Shown in pieces: positions 31,943 through 42,193 of a stretch of 50,470 nucleotides of DNA; the first letter of the stretch is position 1, and every line of letters starts with the position of its first letter. Under the pieces are notes generated by a model. That model worked only from the letters and a program-made list of their open reading frames with translations, was not told the origin of the DNA and ran no database searches. This DNA comes from Candidatus Borkfalkia stercoripullorum (lineage in GTDB: Bacteria; Bacillota; Clostridia; Christensenellales; Borkfalkiaceae). The stretch is from assembly GCA_019119395.1 (NCBI GenBank), contig DWXC01000032.1, positions 1 to 50,470 on the forward strand, written 5' to 3'. The position numbers were made by a program, and so were the translations under genes.

Positions 31943-34798
31943 TTACGCCTCCGTCCCGCTCTCCGTATCGCGCACCGCCGTTATGTCGCCGATGCGGATC
32001 TCAGTCAAACTCTTATGATTTTCACTGTTTGCATTGTTAAAATTGACCGGCAGGAACTGCTTCCCGGCTTCCATTTGGGCGATGAAAACGTCCATGGAAA
32101 TGCGCGCCTCGTACCATTCGTTCGCGTTGAAAGTTACCTGATATGCCCGATCGTTGAAGAAGCTGAATTTTACTTCCCCTTCGTCGGCAACCGCATACAG
32201 CCATACGGACACATAGTCATAGCCCGCATATGAAGAGAGATCGTTGCTCGGCGTAAGATAAATGCCGATCCATGCCTGGCTTCCATACGTGACGGAGAGA
32301 TAGTCGCGCTCGCCGTCGTTGCCCGTCGTTATCTTAGTATTGCTTGCCGAAAGTTGGGCGGCGGCGTTCTCCTTGCCCGCATCGAGGATCTCGTCCTCGG
32401 GAATCCCCGCGTCGCGCACGTTCAGTTCCACGCGCACCGTTTCCGCGGTGGGATAGGTATAGAGAATGACGATCTTTTCCGCGGTCGACGTAGGCATGTA
32501 GCCGTTTTCGATTTTCGTGACGGACGTTTTGGCGATCAGCGAATACGCCTGCACGCTGACAGCCCCTTCCGTCGGTTCACCACCTTCCGTTACGAGGCTC
32601 GCAGCAGGGATAGAAAGCGCCTCGCCCGTGTACACGACGTTTTCGTGCTCCTCCACTTTGATTTCGACGCCCGCCGATTTTACAAGTTCGAACCCTGCAA
32701 AGCGCACTTCGTTGATATCATCCGCATTTCCGTCTCCCGGCGCGTTCAGCGTAAGGCAAATGATACGGGAGGCACAGTTCGCAACAAAAATATCGATAGG
32801 AATATAAATTTCGCACCATTCTTCCGTCGGAAGTCTTTCCGGATCGTACCAGTCGTACTGATCCCCGATCAGTACCGCATTGTTACAGAGCAGCAGTCTC
32901 CAACGGTATTTGCTGTTTTCGCCCACCATGGCTTTGACCGTGATCTTGACGAAATCGTACCCTTCCGCCATTTCCGCCGTCAAAGGATTCGTCATGTAAA
33001 AATCTACCCATGCCGCCTTTGCACCGTCGGTCGTCGTCCACGACAGGTAGGCCGGTTCGGCCCCCTCCTGTTCCACATAAGAAAGACGGCTCGTTCCGGA
33101 CGCACCGCCTCGGAAGGCAAAGTCCAAAAGCGCATCCTGGTTGCGCAGATCCGCCGCAACGTTTTCGGGCGCAATCGCGCGTGCGACCTCGATCGTTATC
33201 TGCTTGGAAACCGCATTCTCATAACTGTACGAGATCACGAGCGTTCCCGAAGACTCCGGCGTAAATTCCGCCCCGTTGACCTCTTCCTTTTCGTTCGTGG
33301 CCGCATACGTGTATTCGGCCGTGTAAGACGCCGTTTCCCCGCTCGGCTCGCCGCCGATCAGCACTTCGGCATCGGGGATCGTCAGCGTGTCGCCGGCACG
33401 ATATTCCTGCGTTATTTCGGGCAGTTCGATCTGCACCGCGAGGTTTTCCACCACGAATTCGCCCGTCACGCCGTCGGCGACATACCCGTCGTCCGTACAG
33501 ACGAGTTCGTAGCTATACGTACCCGCAGGCAAACTGTACGTATACACTCCGCCCTCGGAAGCCGTAGGCTGCATTTCCGTTCCGCCGTTCTTTTCGCGGA
33601 CGGTCAGGCTGTGCTCGGGCAAAGCGGCGGCATCTGCCGTGACGGTGAGCGTCGTTTCGGCGTTGCCGGAAACCGTTTCCTCCACGTTCACGCCGACGGA
33701 AAATTCAGCCGCATTTTTCGCGGTGACGGCGCCGATGCGGAATTCGGTAAGCAGTTGGTGGTTAGGGCTGTTCGTCGAATGGAAGTTGACCGGCAGGAAA
33801 GTCGTTCCGCTTTCGGTAAACTGTATGAACGCATCCATGGGCAGGATCGCTTCGTACCATTCGTTCGCCCGGAATGTCACCTGATAATCCAGACTGTTAA
33901 AGAAACTAAAATAAACCGTGCCTTCTTTGGCAGCCGCGTACATCCATACGGAAATATAATCGTAGTCTTCGTAAGAAGCGACGTCGTGGACGGGCTCGAG
34001 CGTCAGATTGACCCATTGTTGATTGGATGCCTCGTAAACGACGGACAGGTAATCGCGGCCGTCCTCCTCCGCGAGAACCTGCTCGGTTTTTACCGGCTGG
34101 CTCGCCGTGATCCGGCTCTCCGCGAATGCGTCCGCCGGGTCGAAGAGCACTTCCGGCGCAAACACTTCCTGCACGAAGAACGACGCTTCCGCTTCGTCTT
34201 CGTTGCCCGCCGCGTCTTTCGCATAGACGACGATCCGGTATTCGCCGACGGCTAGCGGCGTAAAGGTATACGTGCCGTCCGTTTCCGTAAGATTCTGCTC
34301 CTCGTTGCTTTCCGTAAGGTAAACTTTAATGCTCTGTTCGGTGATGTTGCCCGAAAGATCGCTCACGACGATCTGCGGCAGGGTATATACACTGCCCACC
34401 GTGCCGTCGGAAGGACTGCTGATGCGTATCAGCGGGCTTTCGTTGTCAACGACGGTCAGGCTTACCGTGCTCGTCTGCTCGGCATCCCCCACTTCCGCGG
34501 TATAAACGATGGTATACCCGCCCAAAAATTCAATGTCGAACTCACCGCCGATCACGAGCACCTCTTCGCCGTCTGAACGGGTCACTTCGTAAGTAACGCG
34601 GTACGTGTTGCCCTCGGTATCACTTACCGTCGTCGCACCGAGCGTGTACGAATCCCCTAAATAAACCGTTTCGCTCCTTTCTGCGGGAAAATCGACCAAA
34701 GTTACATTCGTTTCGCTTTGTTCATCGCAGGCTGCGAATACCGTAAAGAGCATCGCGCATGCCAGAACAGAGACAAGCCTTTTCAGCCACTTGTTCAT
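31943..34798 (-). CDS. Large surface lipoprotein with repeated beta-sandwich modules
   Basis: 951 residues. A signal peptide ends near FAAC (Cys about 24), probably lipid-anchored. Ig-like domains occupy about 35-215. Two closely related modules follow, one at about 230-370 and one at the C-terminus (about 815-945). Both contain YDYxSVWxYA, a FSFFN motif and QVTFxANEWYEA, then FLPVNF. A more distant copy lies at about 570-710. Ig-like segments separate the modules. The modules resemble carbohydrate-binding beta-sandwiches, so glycan capture is the likely role. The ATG has CAGGAGGTC upstream; it is in the AraC-linked operon. Confidence 0.8.
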   Translation of the reverse strand: MNKWLKRLVSVLACAMLFTVFAACDEQSETNVTLVDFPAERSETVYLGDSYTLGATTVSDTEGNTYRVTYEVTRSDGEEVLVIGGEFDIEFLGGYTIVYTAEVGDAEQTSTVSLTVVDNESPLIRISSPSDGTVGSVYTLPQIVVSDLSGNITEQSIKVYLTESNEEQNLTETDGTYTFTPLAVGEYRIVVYAKDAAGNEDEAEASFFVQEVFAPEVLFDPADAFAESRITASQPVKTEQVLAEEDGRDYLSVVYEASNQQWVNLTLEPVHDVASYEDYDYISVWMYAAAKEGTVYFSFFNSLDYQVTFRANEWYEAILPMDAFIQFTESGTTFLPVNFHSTNSPNHQLLTEFRIGAVTAKNAAEFSVGVNVEETVSGNAETTLTVTADAAALPEHSLTVREKNGGTEMQPTASEGGVYTYSLPAGTYSYELVCTDDGYVADGVTGEFVVENLAVQIELPEITQEYRAGDTLTIPDAEVLIGGEPSGETASYTAEYTYAATNEKEEVNGAEFTPESSGTLVISYSYENAVSKQITIEVARAIAPENVAADLRNQDALLDFAFRGGASGTSRLSYVEQEGAEPAYLSWTTTDGAKAAWVDFYMTNPLTAEMAEGYDFVKITVKAMVGENSKYRWRLLLCNNAVLIGDQYDWYDPERLPTEEWCEIYIPIDIFVANCASRIICLTLNAPGDGNADDINEVRFAGFELVKSAGVEIKVEEHENVVYTGEALSIPAASLVTEGGEPTEGAVSVQAYSLIAKTSVTKIENGYMPTSTAEKIVILYTYPTAETVRVELNVRDAGIPEDEILDAGKENAAAQLSASNTKITTGNDGERDYLSVTYGSQAWIGIYLTPSNDLSSYAGYDYVSVWLYAVADEGEVKFSFFNDRAYQVTFNANEWYEARISMDVFIAQMEAGKQFLPVNFNNANSENHKSLTEIRIGDITAVRDTESGTEA

Positions 34799-34813
34799 AA
34801 CAGACCTCCTGTT

Positions 34814-36004
34814 TTAATTTCTGATTTCGATGCGGAAGTTATCGAAGAACAGTTCGCGTTCCCCCGCGATATCTTTGAAGAAAATGAGCAGCGCGCCCGG
34901 GTTTTCGAGATAATCCCCGTTGACAGCCAACACGTCTGCCAGACAATATTCGTACGCGGCCCATTCGCCGTAGATCGCATCGACGCCCGTGGAAAGGAAG
35001 GAAGAGGGATTTCCGCTCGTCGTGTAATCGAGGCAGATACGAATGGACGGCGTTTCGGCGTAGTTGTTATAGACGTCGAAACATAAGTAAGCGTTCTCCG
35101 CCTGTTCGGGCGTCATACCCGCGATGGCCGTGCTTTGCACCAGTTTTTCTGCGATCTTGATGTTTTTCCAATAGCCGCTGTCTGTGCCGTGGAACAGCGC
35201 GCGCAGCACTTTGTTCCCCGAAGCCGCCGCGATGCCGTACTCCGCCGCGTTTACCACGGAGAGATCCACATCGGCCTCCGTCGATATGGTGTATTTCTGA
35301 TACGCCTTTTCAAAATTGCAAATTTCGTACGGATCCAGCGAAAAAGTGATATCCGCATCGGAAGGTTCATCCTTTTTGATGATACTGATATCGTCGAGGT
35401 AATACTTCGGCGTGCTCTCCGTCACATCCATTTCCCCGCAATTGTCGAACATGAAATAGATTCCCTGTATATCCGTGATGTCCCCGCCGATCGCCACGAT
35501 CCCCGGATCTATATTTATATAGCAGGTGTTCCAGCCGGGCTGCAATATGAGTTCGGTGTCGTTCACCCTGTCTACGGCAGAAATGCTTGTCACATTCGCC
35601 ACCAGCCCCGCGCGGATGGTTTTTTCTTCACCACAGGCGTTGTAGACCTCCACACTCACATAATCGGCATACGTAAAATCGGAATAGTCAAAACCGAATA
35701 ATTGCGAAACCGTGGGGAAATACATGAACGGGATGGTATTGGCGCCTGCATATCCGATCGGGTCGAGCCGGCACGAACCGCTGCCCGTCTTTACGTACTG
35801 CGAGTCGGTATTGAACGAAACGCGGCCGAATCCGTCGAAAATACGCGCGAGTTGGAACCCGTCTTCCCAGTTTTCAAACCCCGCCAGAAACACGTCCTCT
35901 TTGGCGGGATCGGGCGCGGGAGCGGGGTCTTGCGCGCAGGCCGCGGCGGGCAGTACGCAAACCGCCGATAAAATCGCTATGAGGATGCTCTTAATCGCTT
36001 TCAT
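34814..36004 (-). CDS. Surface lipoprotein, putative carbohydrate binding
   Basis: 396 residues with a signal peptide ending PAAACAQ (a weak lipobox at about Cys23). Two beta-sandwich-like halves each begin with a short FE motif (AGFENWEDGFQ near 40; CNFEKAYQKY near 220) and end with a strand such as YYLDDISIIKK or LFFDNFRIEI. That is the usual pattern of sugar-binding CBM-like domains. No catalytic motif was seen. The ATG at 36004 has AAGGAGGTC upstream. It lies between the secreted GH123-like gene and the larger lipoprotein gene. Confidence 0.75.
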   Translation of the reverse strand: MKAIKSILIAILSAVCVLPAAACAQDPAPAPDPAKEDVFLAGFENWEDGFQLARIFDGFGRVSFNTDSQYVKTGSGSCRLDPIGYAGANTIPFMYFPTVSQLFGFDYSDFTYADYVSVEVYNACGEEKTIRAGLVANVTSISAVDRVNDTELILQPGWNTCYINIDPGIVAIGGDITDIQGIYFMFDNCGEMDVTESTPKYYLDDISIIKKDEPSDADITFSLDPYEICNFEKAYQKYTISTEADVDLSVVNAAEYGIAAASGNKVLRALFHGTDSGYWKNIKIAEKLVQSTAIAGMTPEQAENAYLCFDVYNNYAETPSIRICLDYTTSGNPSSFLSTGVDAIYGEWAAYEYCLADVLAVNGDYLENPGALLIFFKDIAGERELFFDNFRIEIRN

Positions 36005-36014
36005 GCCGACCTCC

Positions 36015-38498
36015 TTATACCGTGTACACGGTGATGTCCTGCAAATAAACACTGACTGCGTTTCCGCCTTCCGATGTTTCGCTGAAATACCAATCCATAT
36101 ACTCTATGCTCCCGTAACGCGACCAATTAAAGCCGCTGATCCCGCTGACGGTCACCGTATTCATCCCTGGTTGCAGCACCGTTGTGATGTATTCGACGTT
36201 CAGATTGTAGCCGCTGTATTTGGTAAGGATACGGAAAGGTATATTGCTTTCCCCTGCATTGTAAATATGCAGAATTATCTTCGACGTATTTTTACCTATC
36301 TCGCCCAACAATGCGTTTTTGTAGCGCACAGACTGCCACCTGCCTTCCGCGGCGCCGATGTCAAGTTTGACGAAGTCTCCGCTTTGACCTGCGGGCGCAG
36401 TTACGGTTTCCGCCGCGACGGTCGCGTTGAGCGATTCGAATCCTCTTTCGATCGTCTGCGCCCCATAAACGGTCGCCTTTCCGCCGAGCACGTAATCGAA
36501 CGTATATGTAGTGCCGCCCGCATCGACGCTGAGATTAAGCGTATTCACGTCTTGATCGAGCGCGACTCTGACCTCGTAGAGGGTACCGCCTTGTACCTGT
36601 TCGCCGCCCGTAACCGCCGTACCATCGCTTTTCAGCTCGTATCCGTCGTTGACGAACACTTCGTAGCGCATGTTGCCGTAGGTGTCGTCTTCCGCCCCGA
36701 TGATACACACGCCCGCCTCGCTTTTAGCAAGAAGACAAAGTTGGATGAGTGCCTCCCGCGCACGGTAGAACAGTTCGTCTGACGAAGCCACCTGCGTGCC
36801 CGTATAGATGAGCGAGGAGAGAGTACGTTGGATCTCATCCGCCGTATATCCCTTAGCTTCGTATATGTTTTTCAGTTCGTACCAGAGTTCGTATTCCTCG
36901 ATTCCGTCGCGGATCGCCTCGATGCGGATAGAAGGGAGTGGTCCGTAAACGCCGTATTTTGCACCGGGATAGAACAGGAACCCGTCGCCGTTCGCCTGCG
37001 GGTAGCGCTCCGCCTCGGCGTAAAAATCTTCGATGTTTTCGTATACCGTGCCGTTGTATTTGGCGTATACGTCTACCGCCCAATAGAGGTTGCCCTTTAC
37101 ATCGTACTCGCTCATCATCCACGAAATGGAACGCGCCGCCACGAGATTGTCCTCGATCTGGTAGGAAGGATACGGCGGGCGCGGGTTGATGCAGCCGTAC
37201 CACCATTTTTCCGCCTGGTCTTTATAATACTCTCGGCGCTCTTCCGAGTCATACTCGCTGAAATAAGGGCAGAAAGTATCCACATAATCGGCGAGAGACT
37301 CGTAATAGGGCGAGGTGACCACCAAGGGAATGTTTTGCAGGGAGGTCTCCAACTGATTTTTAAATTCCTGCGACACGCCGGGGTACTTCGCGAACAGGGC
37401 GGGGAACGCCTGAAGCGCGCCGTTGACGCCTTCGTTGAAATCTTCCGTCACGACGGGCACCTGCGACATCACGCCGTTCAGATCCGGCTCGTCGATCAGC
37501 CCCGTCGAGAAAATAGCACGGCCCAAAAGATCCGTTCCCGTTTCCAGGCTCTCTTCCGCAAAAGCCACGATATATCTTGTCAGCATGCTGCGGTCGATCG
37601 TCTGCACCCCCTCGCGGGAAGAGGTAAACGCAGGTATGTTAAAGTTGCTCATGCGGGGATTCTCGCACAGGTCGCTCGCCTCCTGCACATAACGCGCAAT
37701 GCTTTCGTCTGTACGATCCAGATTGTTTTGCGACATCACGGTGCTCGGCGAGATCCTGTATTCCACCATCTTATCGACATAGGCGCGGAACATCTCCTGC
37801 GTCGAATCAAGTTCGCCGAGATAATGCGAGAACGTAACGTTGAATTTCGTGCGGGAGTGCGTCGTTTCGCTCACCTGCAGATCGTACACCGTGAGCGTTA
37901 CGGGCAGCTCTTTTTCCGCGCCGTCGTAGGTTACCGTCATACTTCCCGTATACACCCCCGCCGACTGATCGATCGGAACGTTGAACGTAATATACAGCCC
38001 CTGGTTTTCCCCGCTTTCGATCGCGTTCTCGCCCGATGCAACGGCGTTTTCTATCGGCAGAAGACAATCGGGATACATCCCCAAAGGCGCCCCGTTGTTG
38101 CAGTAATTTCTCTTAACCTCAATGTATTTTTCCGCGTATACCGCTATGTTCTCGGCCAGGAAACGCGCGTCGGATCCGTTCAGCACGAGGTCGGAAACCT
38201 CTGCGTTATAGGACTGAATGTCTTTGTTCGCAGTCATGATGATCTGCGCGCTTTCGTATTCCCCCCTGCACGCGTTCACGCTGACGTGCGCGGCGCCGCC
38301 GCCCGTATATTCGGCGTCCTGCAAGACCTTTTCCGTCGCGTACGCGGAACGGAAGGTTATGTCGCCTTCTTCGGCGCGAACCGACTCCATGTTTCCGCCC
38401 CATACGGAAAAAGCACACAGGGCCGCCATCGCCGCACACAGCACTCCTTTTCCGAAAAGCCGTATTTTTACCGTTTCACCGGTCTTTTTCCGAAACAT
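36015..38498 (-). CDS. DUF4091 / GH123-catalytic-like protein, secreted
   Basis: 827 residues with a long signal peptide (hydrophobic core about 18-35, then a likely cleavage after VRA). A beta domain (about 45-220) precedes the catalytic-like barrel, where GLIDEPDLNG near 335 carries the adjacent Asp-Glu pair seen in GH123. The region FLFYPGAKYGVYGPLPSIR with IRDGIEEYELW near 530 is the classical DUF4091 signature. A C-terminal beta-sandwich (about 660-827) probably binds glycan. It is expected to cut an extracellular glycan for the adjacent importer. The ATG has GAGGAGG upstream. Confidence 0.82.
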   Translation of the reverse strand: MFRKKTGETVKIRLFGKGVLCAAMAALCAFSVWGGNMESVRAEEGDITFRSAYATEKVLQDAEYTGGGAAHVSVNACRGEYESAQIIMTANKDIQSYNAEVSDLVLNGSDARFLAENIAVYAEKYIEVKRNYCNNGAPLGMYPDCLLPIENAVASGENAIESGENQGLYITFNVPIDQSAGVYTGSMTVTYDGAEKELPVTLTVYDLQVSETTHSRTKFNVTFSHYLGELDSTQEMFRAYVDKMVEYRISPSTVMSQNNLDRTDESIARYVQEASDLCENPRMSNFNIPAFTSSREGVQTIDRSMLTRYIVAFAEESLETGTDLLGRAIFSTGLIDEPDLNGVMSQVPVVTEDFNEGVNGALQAFPALFAKYPGVSQEFKNQLETSLQNIPLVVTSPYYESLADYVDTFCPYFSEYDSEERREYYKDQAEKWWYGCINPRPPYPSYQIEDNLVAARSISWMMSEYDVKGNLYWAVDVYAKYNGTVYENIEDFYAEAERYPQANGDGFLFYPGAKYGVYGPLPSIRIEAIRDGIEEYELWYELKNIYEAKGYTADEIQRTLSSLIYTGTQVASSDELFYRAREALIQLCLLAKSEAGVCIIGAEDDTYGNMRYEVFVNDGYELKSDGTAVTGGEQVQGGTLYEVRVALDQDVNTLNLSVDAGGTTYTFDYVLGGKATVYGAQTIERGFESLNATVAAETVTAPAGQSGDFVKLDIGAAEGRWQSVRYKNALLGEIGKNTSKIILHIYNAGESNIPFRILTKYSGYNLNVEYITTVLQPGMNTVTVSGISGFNWSRYGSIEYMDWYFSETSEGGNAVSVYLQDITVYTV

Positions 38499-38516
38499 TC
38501 CATTTCCTCCTCGTCA

Positions 38517-40145
38517 TCAATAACCTGCGTTCGAAAGACAGTTGTTCCATCTTCTGTTGCCGTCTTCCGTCCAATATTGTATGTCGGTGTAGTATATCCG
38601 CTCTGCCAAAGAATCATAGTTTCCATTGCTCGCCCCGTTCTGCGCGATCTCATACGCCGGCCTGTTGGAACAAGACGCCCATTCCGACAACCCGCCGTAC
38701 CGCACAAGCGGAAACGAACTCGCCGCAGGCAGCGTCGTGATCTCCGTCTGATAATTGTAAAAATAATTCAATCTCTCCTGCTGAAATACGGAAAGTTCTC
38801 CGAAAAGTTCGGGATCTTTCGTCTGCGGGTCGTAGTTGAACGGAAGGCTCGCCCCGCGCGTTGCGCGGCAGTAGATGGCGTTTGCCTTGTCCGTCGCCAT
38901 ATACCGCAGGAAGTCGACGGCTACCTCTTGCGCCGCCGCATGCTTGGGTATGACCGCCGTATGCCCGGGTCCGATGGAATAGATCGTCGTCCTTGCTTCG
39001 AGAACCGTCTGGAAATCCGTGTCATCGACGCCGTCATAGGACGTCGCCCCGCTATCGATCGCCTCTACCACGTCCGAAAGCATCTCATCGGAGGTGATGG
39101 ACGGCGTTTTTGAACGGATGGCACTTATGATCGGCGTCTTCATCATCTTGATGACACCTGCACGATCCCCCAGCCCTTCCGCCGTCGTCCTCATCTCATT
39201 GTCATACCAGTCACCGTTTGCCATAAACAAACCGTACGTGCCCATCAGCAACTGCGTCTGCGCCGTCATGTACGCGGCTCGGTCGGTTCCGGCGGAAACG
39301 GTGTACCCGTTATCGTACGCCATGATACCCTCGATTACTTTGAGTGCTTCCAGCCTGCCCTCCTGACTGAATATGGCGGGAGACATCGAGTTCGTATCCG
39401 AATCGATTCCGTTAAAGAAATTTATGTACTCGTCGCTCCCCTCGTACTGTGCCCATAACGTGTTAATCAAATAAGATACGTACGTGGATGCCCCGTATGT
39501 CAGAAACGATGTCGTATATGGATACGTCTCGTTTTCCCCATTCATGGCTTTGACTTCCGCCATGATCGAGATCAGTTCATCAGTCGTATTGGGGACGGAA
39601 AACCCGAGAGCCGTCAGAATTGTTTCATTGTACACGATACCCGTCATACCCTCTGCATACGGCATCATATAATAGCGGGGGTCGGCAGTCGCGTCGATAT
39701 CGTTATATGCGCTCGAAATAAGATACGAATCGTTCATCTTCCCGGCAACGGTGATATCTTCTCCGGGGACTTCGCTCTCGTATACGCTTTCGGTAAGATC
39801 GAGCACCTCGCCCGAAGGCCCCATGTATGAGTTCAGGCCCTGCCCGAATATGAGGTCGTAATCGTTGGATTCTCCGCGCGAAAGCTGGTCGCCCCCAAAC
39901 GTATCCAATTCGTTCCTATCAAAGTCGACGTACAGTTCGGGGTACTTTTCCTGAACCCACTCTTCTTCTTGGAAAGCATCCAGAATGTCTACGCACCATT
40001 GGTAGCCGTAACCCGCATTGTAGACATACACCTGCAACGTCTGCGGGTCGGAAGGGTCTATGTTTTCCCCGCAACCGACCATCAGCAGCATCCCCGCCGA
40101 CGCCACTAACGCCGTTGCAACCGCCGCCATTCTTTTGAACTTCAT
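38517..40145 (-). CDS. ABC sugar transporter substrate-binding lipoprotein
   Basis: 542 residues, with a signal peptide and lipobox MVGC (Cys about 24). The remainder has the two-lobed solute-binding pattern, with QTLQVYVYNAGYGYQW at the start of lobe 1 and SRGESNDYDLIFGQGLN soon after. The size is in the range of binding proteins for oligosaccharides. It lies directly upstream of the secreted GH123-like gene and downstream of the two permease genes. The ATG at 40145 has GAGGAGG upstream. The ligand is not determinable from sequence. Confidence 0.88.
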   Translation of the reverse strand: MKFKRMAAVATALVASAGMLLMVGCGENIDPSDPQTLQVYVYNAGYGYQWCVDILDAFQEEEWVQEKYPELYVDFDRNELDTFGGDQLSRGESNDYDLIFGQGLNSYMGPSGEVLDLTESVYESEVPGEDITVAGKMNDSYLISSAYNDIDATADPRYYMMPYAEGMTGIVYNETILTALGFSVPNTTDELISIMAEVKAMNGENETYPYTTSFLTYGASTYVSYLINTLWAQYEGSDEYINFFNGIDSDTNSMSPAIFSQEGRLEALKVIEGIMAYDNGYTVSAGTDRAAYMTAQTQLLMGTYGLFMANGDWYDNEMRTTAEGLGDRAGVIKMMKTPIISAIRSKTPSITSDEMLSDVVEAIDSGATSYDGVDDTDFQTVLEARTTIYSIGPGHTAVIPKHAAAQEVAVDFLRYMATDKANAIYCRATRGASLPFNYDPQTKDPELFGELSVFQQERLNYFYNYQTEITTLPAASSFPLVRYGGLSEWASCSNRPAYEIAQNGASNGNYDSLAERIYYTDIQYWTEDGNRRWNNCLSNAGY

Positions 40146-40226
40146 ATTTGTCCTCCTCTTTTTTATTTTTTCAATGCATTCGCCCCGTCGGGAACGAAAA
40201 TGTCTTTTCCCTTCGCCGCACATATT

Positions 40227-41129
40227 TCAGCCCTTTAATCCGCCTACGGAAAAATTCTTCATGATCGTATCAGAAAAACAGCTGAACAACACAAGCACCG
40301 GTATGATCGAAATAACGAGCGCCGCATAATACGCGGGCGTATTTCCGCTGCGCGGCAGCGTCCTCGATACTCCGTACATCCCAGATGCAATGGTCGGAAA
40401 ATCCGGCAAATACAGCAAAACATCCATATATTCATTCCAAGCCGTTATGCCCGAAATGATCGCCAAAGTAAGCATCACCATTTTCGCCTGTGGCAACATG
40501 ATGTGTACAAATACGCGGAAATGTCCCGCTCCGTCTATAAACGCTGCCTCGGCATAATTCCACGATACGTTTTTGAAAAAACCGTACATCACTAAAAAAT
40601 TCATTCCCGTGCCCGTAAGGTAGTGCAACAGTACGTACAATGGCGTGTTATAGATGTGCAGCGTATCGTCGACAAGTTTGAACATGGCTCCCGTCGTACC
40701 GACCGTGGGCACCGTCATCGAAAAGATGATGACCGCATAGATAAATCCGTTCAGTTTGAACTTATATTTTGAAATGATATAACCCGTGCACGAACTCATC
40801 AGCACCGCCCCGCCGACCCGCAGCAACGTGTACCAAACGGAGTTGAAAAACATGCCGAATATGTTACTTCCGTTGTAAGACAATTCTTTGAACGCATAGA
40901 TGTAATTGTCCCATACAATTTTTTCAGGCAGAGCGAACGGCCTGCCCGTCGCAGCATTGACCTGATAGGCTATTTTATCTTGAAACGAGTTGACGATCAG
41001 CCACAAAAACGGAAATACCAACGAAACCGCATAGGCGGCAAAAACAACAAATACGATCGCAAAGATAACTTTTTCGATCTTTGACCTCTTAAAGAGAACC
41101 GAGGATTCCTCTGACTTTTTTGCTTTCAA
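40227..41129 (-). CDS. Carbohydrate ABC transporter permease (MalG-type)
   Basis: 300 residues with six membrane helices. The coupling loop is EAAFIDGAGHFRVFVHIMLP (around 195), the EAA motif that contacts the ATPase. The start is TTG at 41129, because GGGGG lies 5 nt upstream. A longer frame upstream overlaps the partner permease and begins in sequence unlike this family. No dedicated ATPase gene is in the locus; CUT1 importers of Firmicutes often share one (MsmX type). Confidence 0.88.
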   Translation of the reverse strand: MKAKKSEESSVLFKRSKIEKVIFAIVFVVFAAYAVSLVFPFLWLIVNSFQDKIAYQVNAATGRPFALPEKIVWDNYIYAFKELSYNGSNIFGMFFNSVWYTLLRVGGAVLMSSCTGYIISKYKFKLNGFIYAVIIFSMTVPTVGTTGAMFKLVDDTLHIYNTPLYVLLHYLTGTGMNFLVMYGFFKNVSWNYAEAAFIDGAGHFRVFVHIMLPQAKMVMLTLAIISGITAWNEYMDVLLYLPDFPTIASGMYGVSRTLPRSGNTPAYYAALVISIIPVLVLFSCFSDTIMKNFSVGGLKG

Positions 41130-41143
41130 AATTTGCCCCCTTA

Positions 41144-42058
41144 TCAATATTCGACACCCGGGATTTTTTCGAAGAGTTTGCGGATAAACAAAATCACCGG
41201 CACACCCACCGCAGTAAAACATAAACCCGCACAGGAAACGAGCCCGTAATTTTTCGTACCGCCGAGAGCGCCGTTGCCGTACACCTGCTTGAAAATCCAG
41301 AAAGAGATGGTCGTCGTTTCCGACCCTCCGTCCGGCATAAACAGAAGAATCGGTCCCGAAGCATTAAATACGCCGGTCAAGATAAACACTAAAAGCGTAT
41401 TCAGTGTAGACCACGTCAGCGGAAGAACAATCTGCACAAGTTCTCTGAACGGCCCGCAGCCCTCCAGTTTTGCCGCTTCCAATACTTCCGTAGGAATACG
41501 GCTCATGGCGCTGCTCGCCAATATCACATTCGTGGAAAAGCCCGTCCAGATGCAATACACAAGGATGGTCGGCGTCGCCGTCATCGGACTGTTCAGCAAA
41601 CTGTCCGTATATTCGATCCCGAGCCAATCGCAGATTGCCCCCAACGGTCCGGTCGGCTGTATAAACGCATAATACACGCCTACCATCGCCACGCCGGATA
41701 TGATTGCCGGCAGAAAAAAGATGATTCTAAATCCCTTATAAAACAGGATATGTTTGTAAAAAAAGTAGGAAATAATGACCGACACAGGAAAAATGATCAG
41801 CAGATTGTTCGCAAAGTAAAGCAACGTATTTTTCAGTGCCAACCCGATCGTGTCCCCGTACGGAGACGTGAGTTGGTCCCAAAAAGTAACAAAATTGGTC
41901 AGACTCCATTCCCCTCTCATGTTCTGGAACGCCAAAACAAAAGACGAAATATTTACATACAGCCAGAACACCAACCAATTCAATGCGGGAATCAGCAACA
42001 TCAAAAAGATAAAAGTGCGTTCCTTGCCTTTGGCGGCACTGAAATTCTTATTCGTCAT
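41144..42058 (-). CDS. Carbohydrate ABC transporter permease (MalF-type)
   Basis: 304 residues, six membrane helices, with the coupling loop EAAKLEGCGPFRELVQIVLP (around 190). It is the first gene of the AraC-linked operon. The ATG at 42058 has AAAGGAG about 12 nt upstream. It pairs with the next permease and the binding lipoprotein to form an oligosaccharide importer. Confidence 0.9.
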   Translation of the reverse strand: MTNKNFSAAKGKERTFIFLMLLIPALNWLVFWLYVNISSFVLAFQNMRGEWSLTNFVTFWDQLTSPYGDTIGLALKNTLLYFANNLLIIFPVSVIISYFFYKHILFYKGFRIIFFLPAIISGVAMVGVYYAFIQPTGPLGAICDWLGIEYTDSLLNSPMTATPTILVYCIWTGFSTNVILASSAMSRIPTEVLEAAKLEGCGPFRELVQIVLPLTWSTLNTLLVFILTGVFNASGPILLFMPDGGSETTTISFWIFKQVYGNGALGGTKNYGLVSCAGLCFTAVGVPVILFIRKLFEKIPGVEY

Positions 42059-42120
42059 ATCGCGGCAACTCCTTTTTCCTCCCGTTTTTTCATGCGGAAA
42101 AACTCCTTTATCTTGTTTTT

Positions 42121-42180
42121 ATAATAACACAAAAAGTAACCGACCGTTAGCAATATTTTATCACAAATTTATATTATTCG
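42121..42180 (-). promoter_or_regulatory. Likely promoter zone of the carbohydrate operon
   Basis: The zone is AT-rich. A TGTTATTAT extended -10 lies at 42129-42121 (minus strand) without a recognisable -35. A second candidate, AATAAT near 42175, sits 18 nt from a TTGTAA within the direct-repeat array. The weak -35 boxes fit a promoter that needs an activator. Confidence 0.35.
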
Positions 42181-42193
42181 ATTTTTTAAATTG

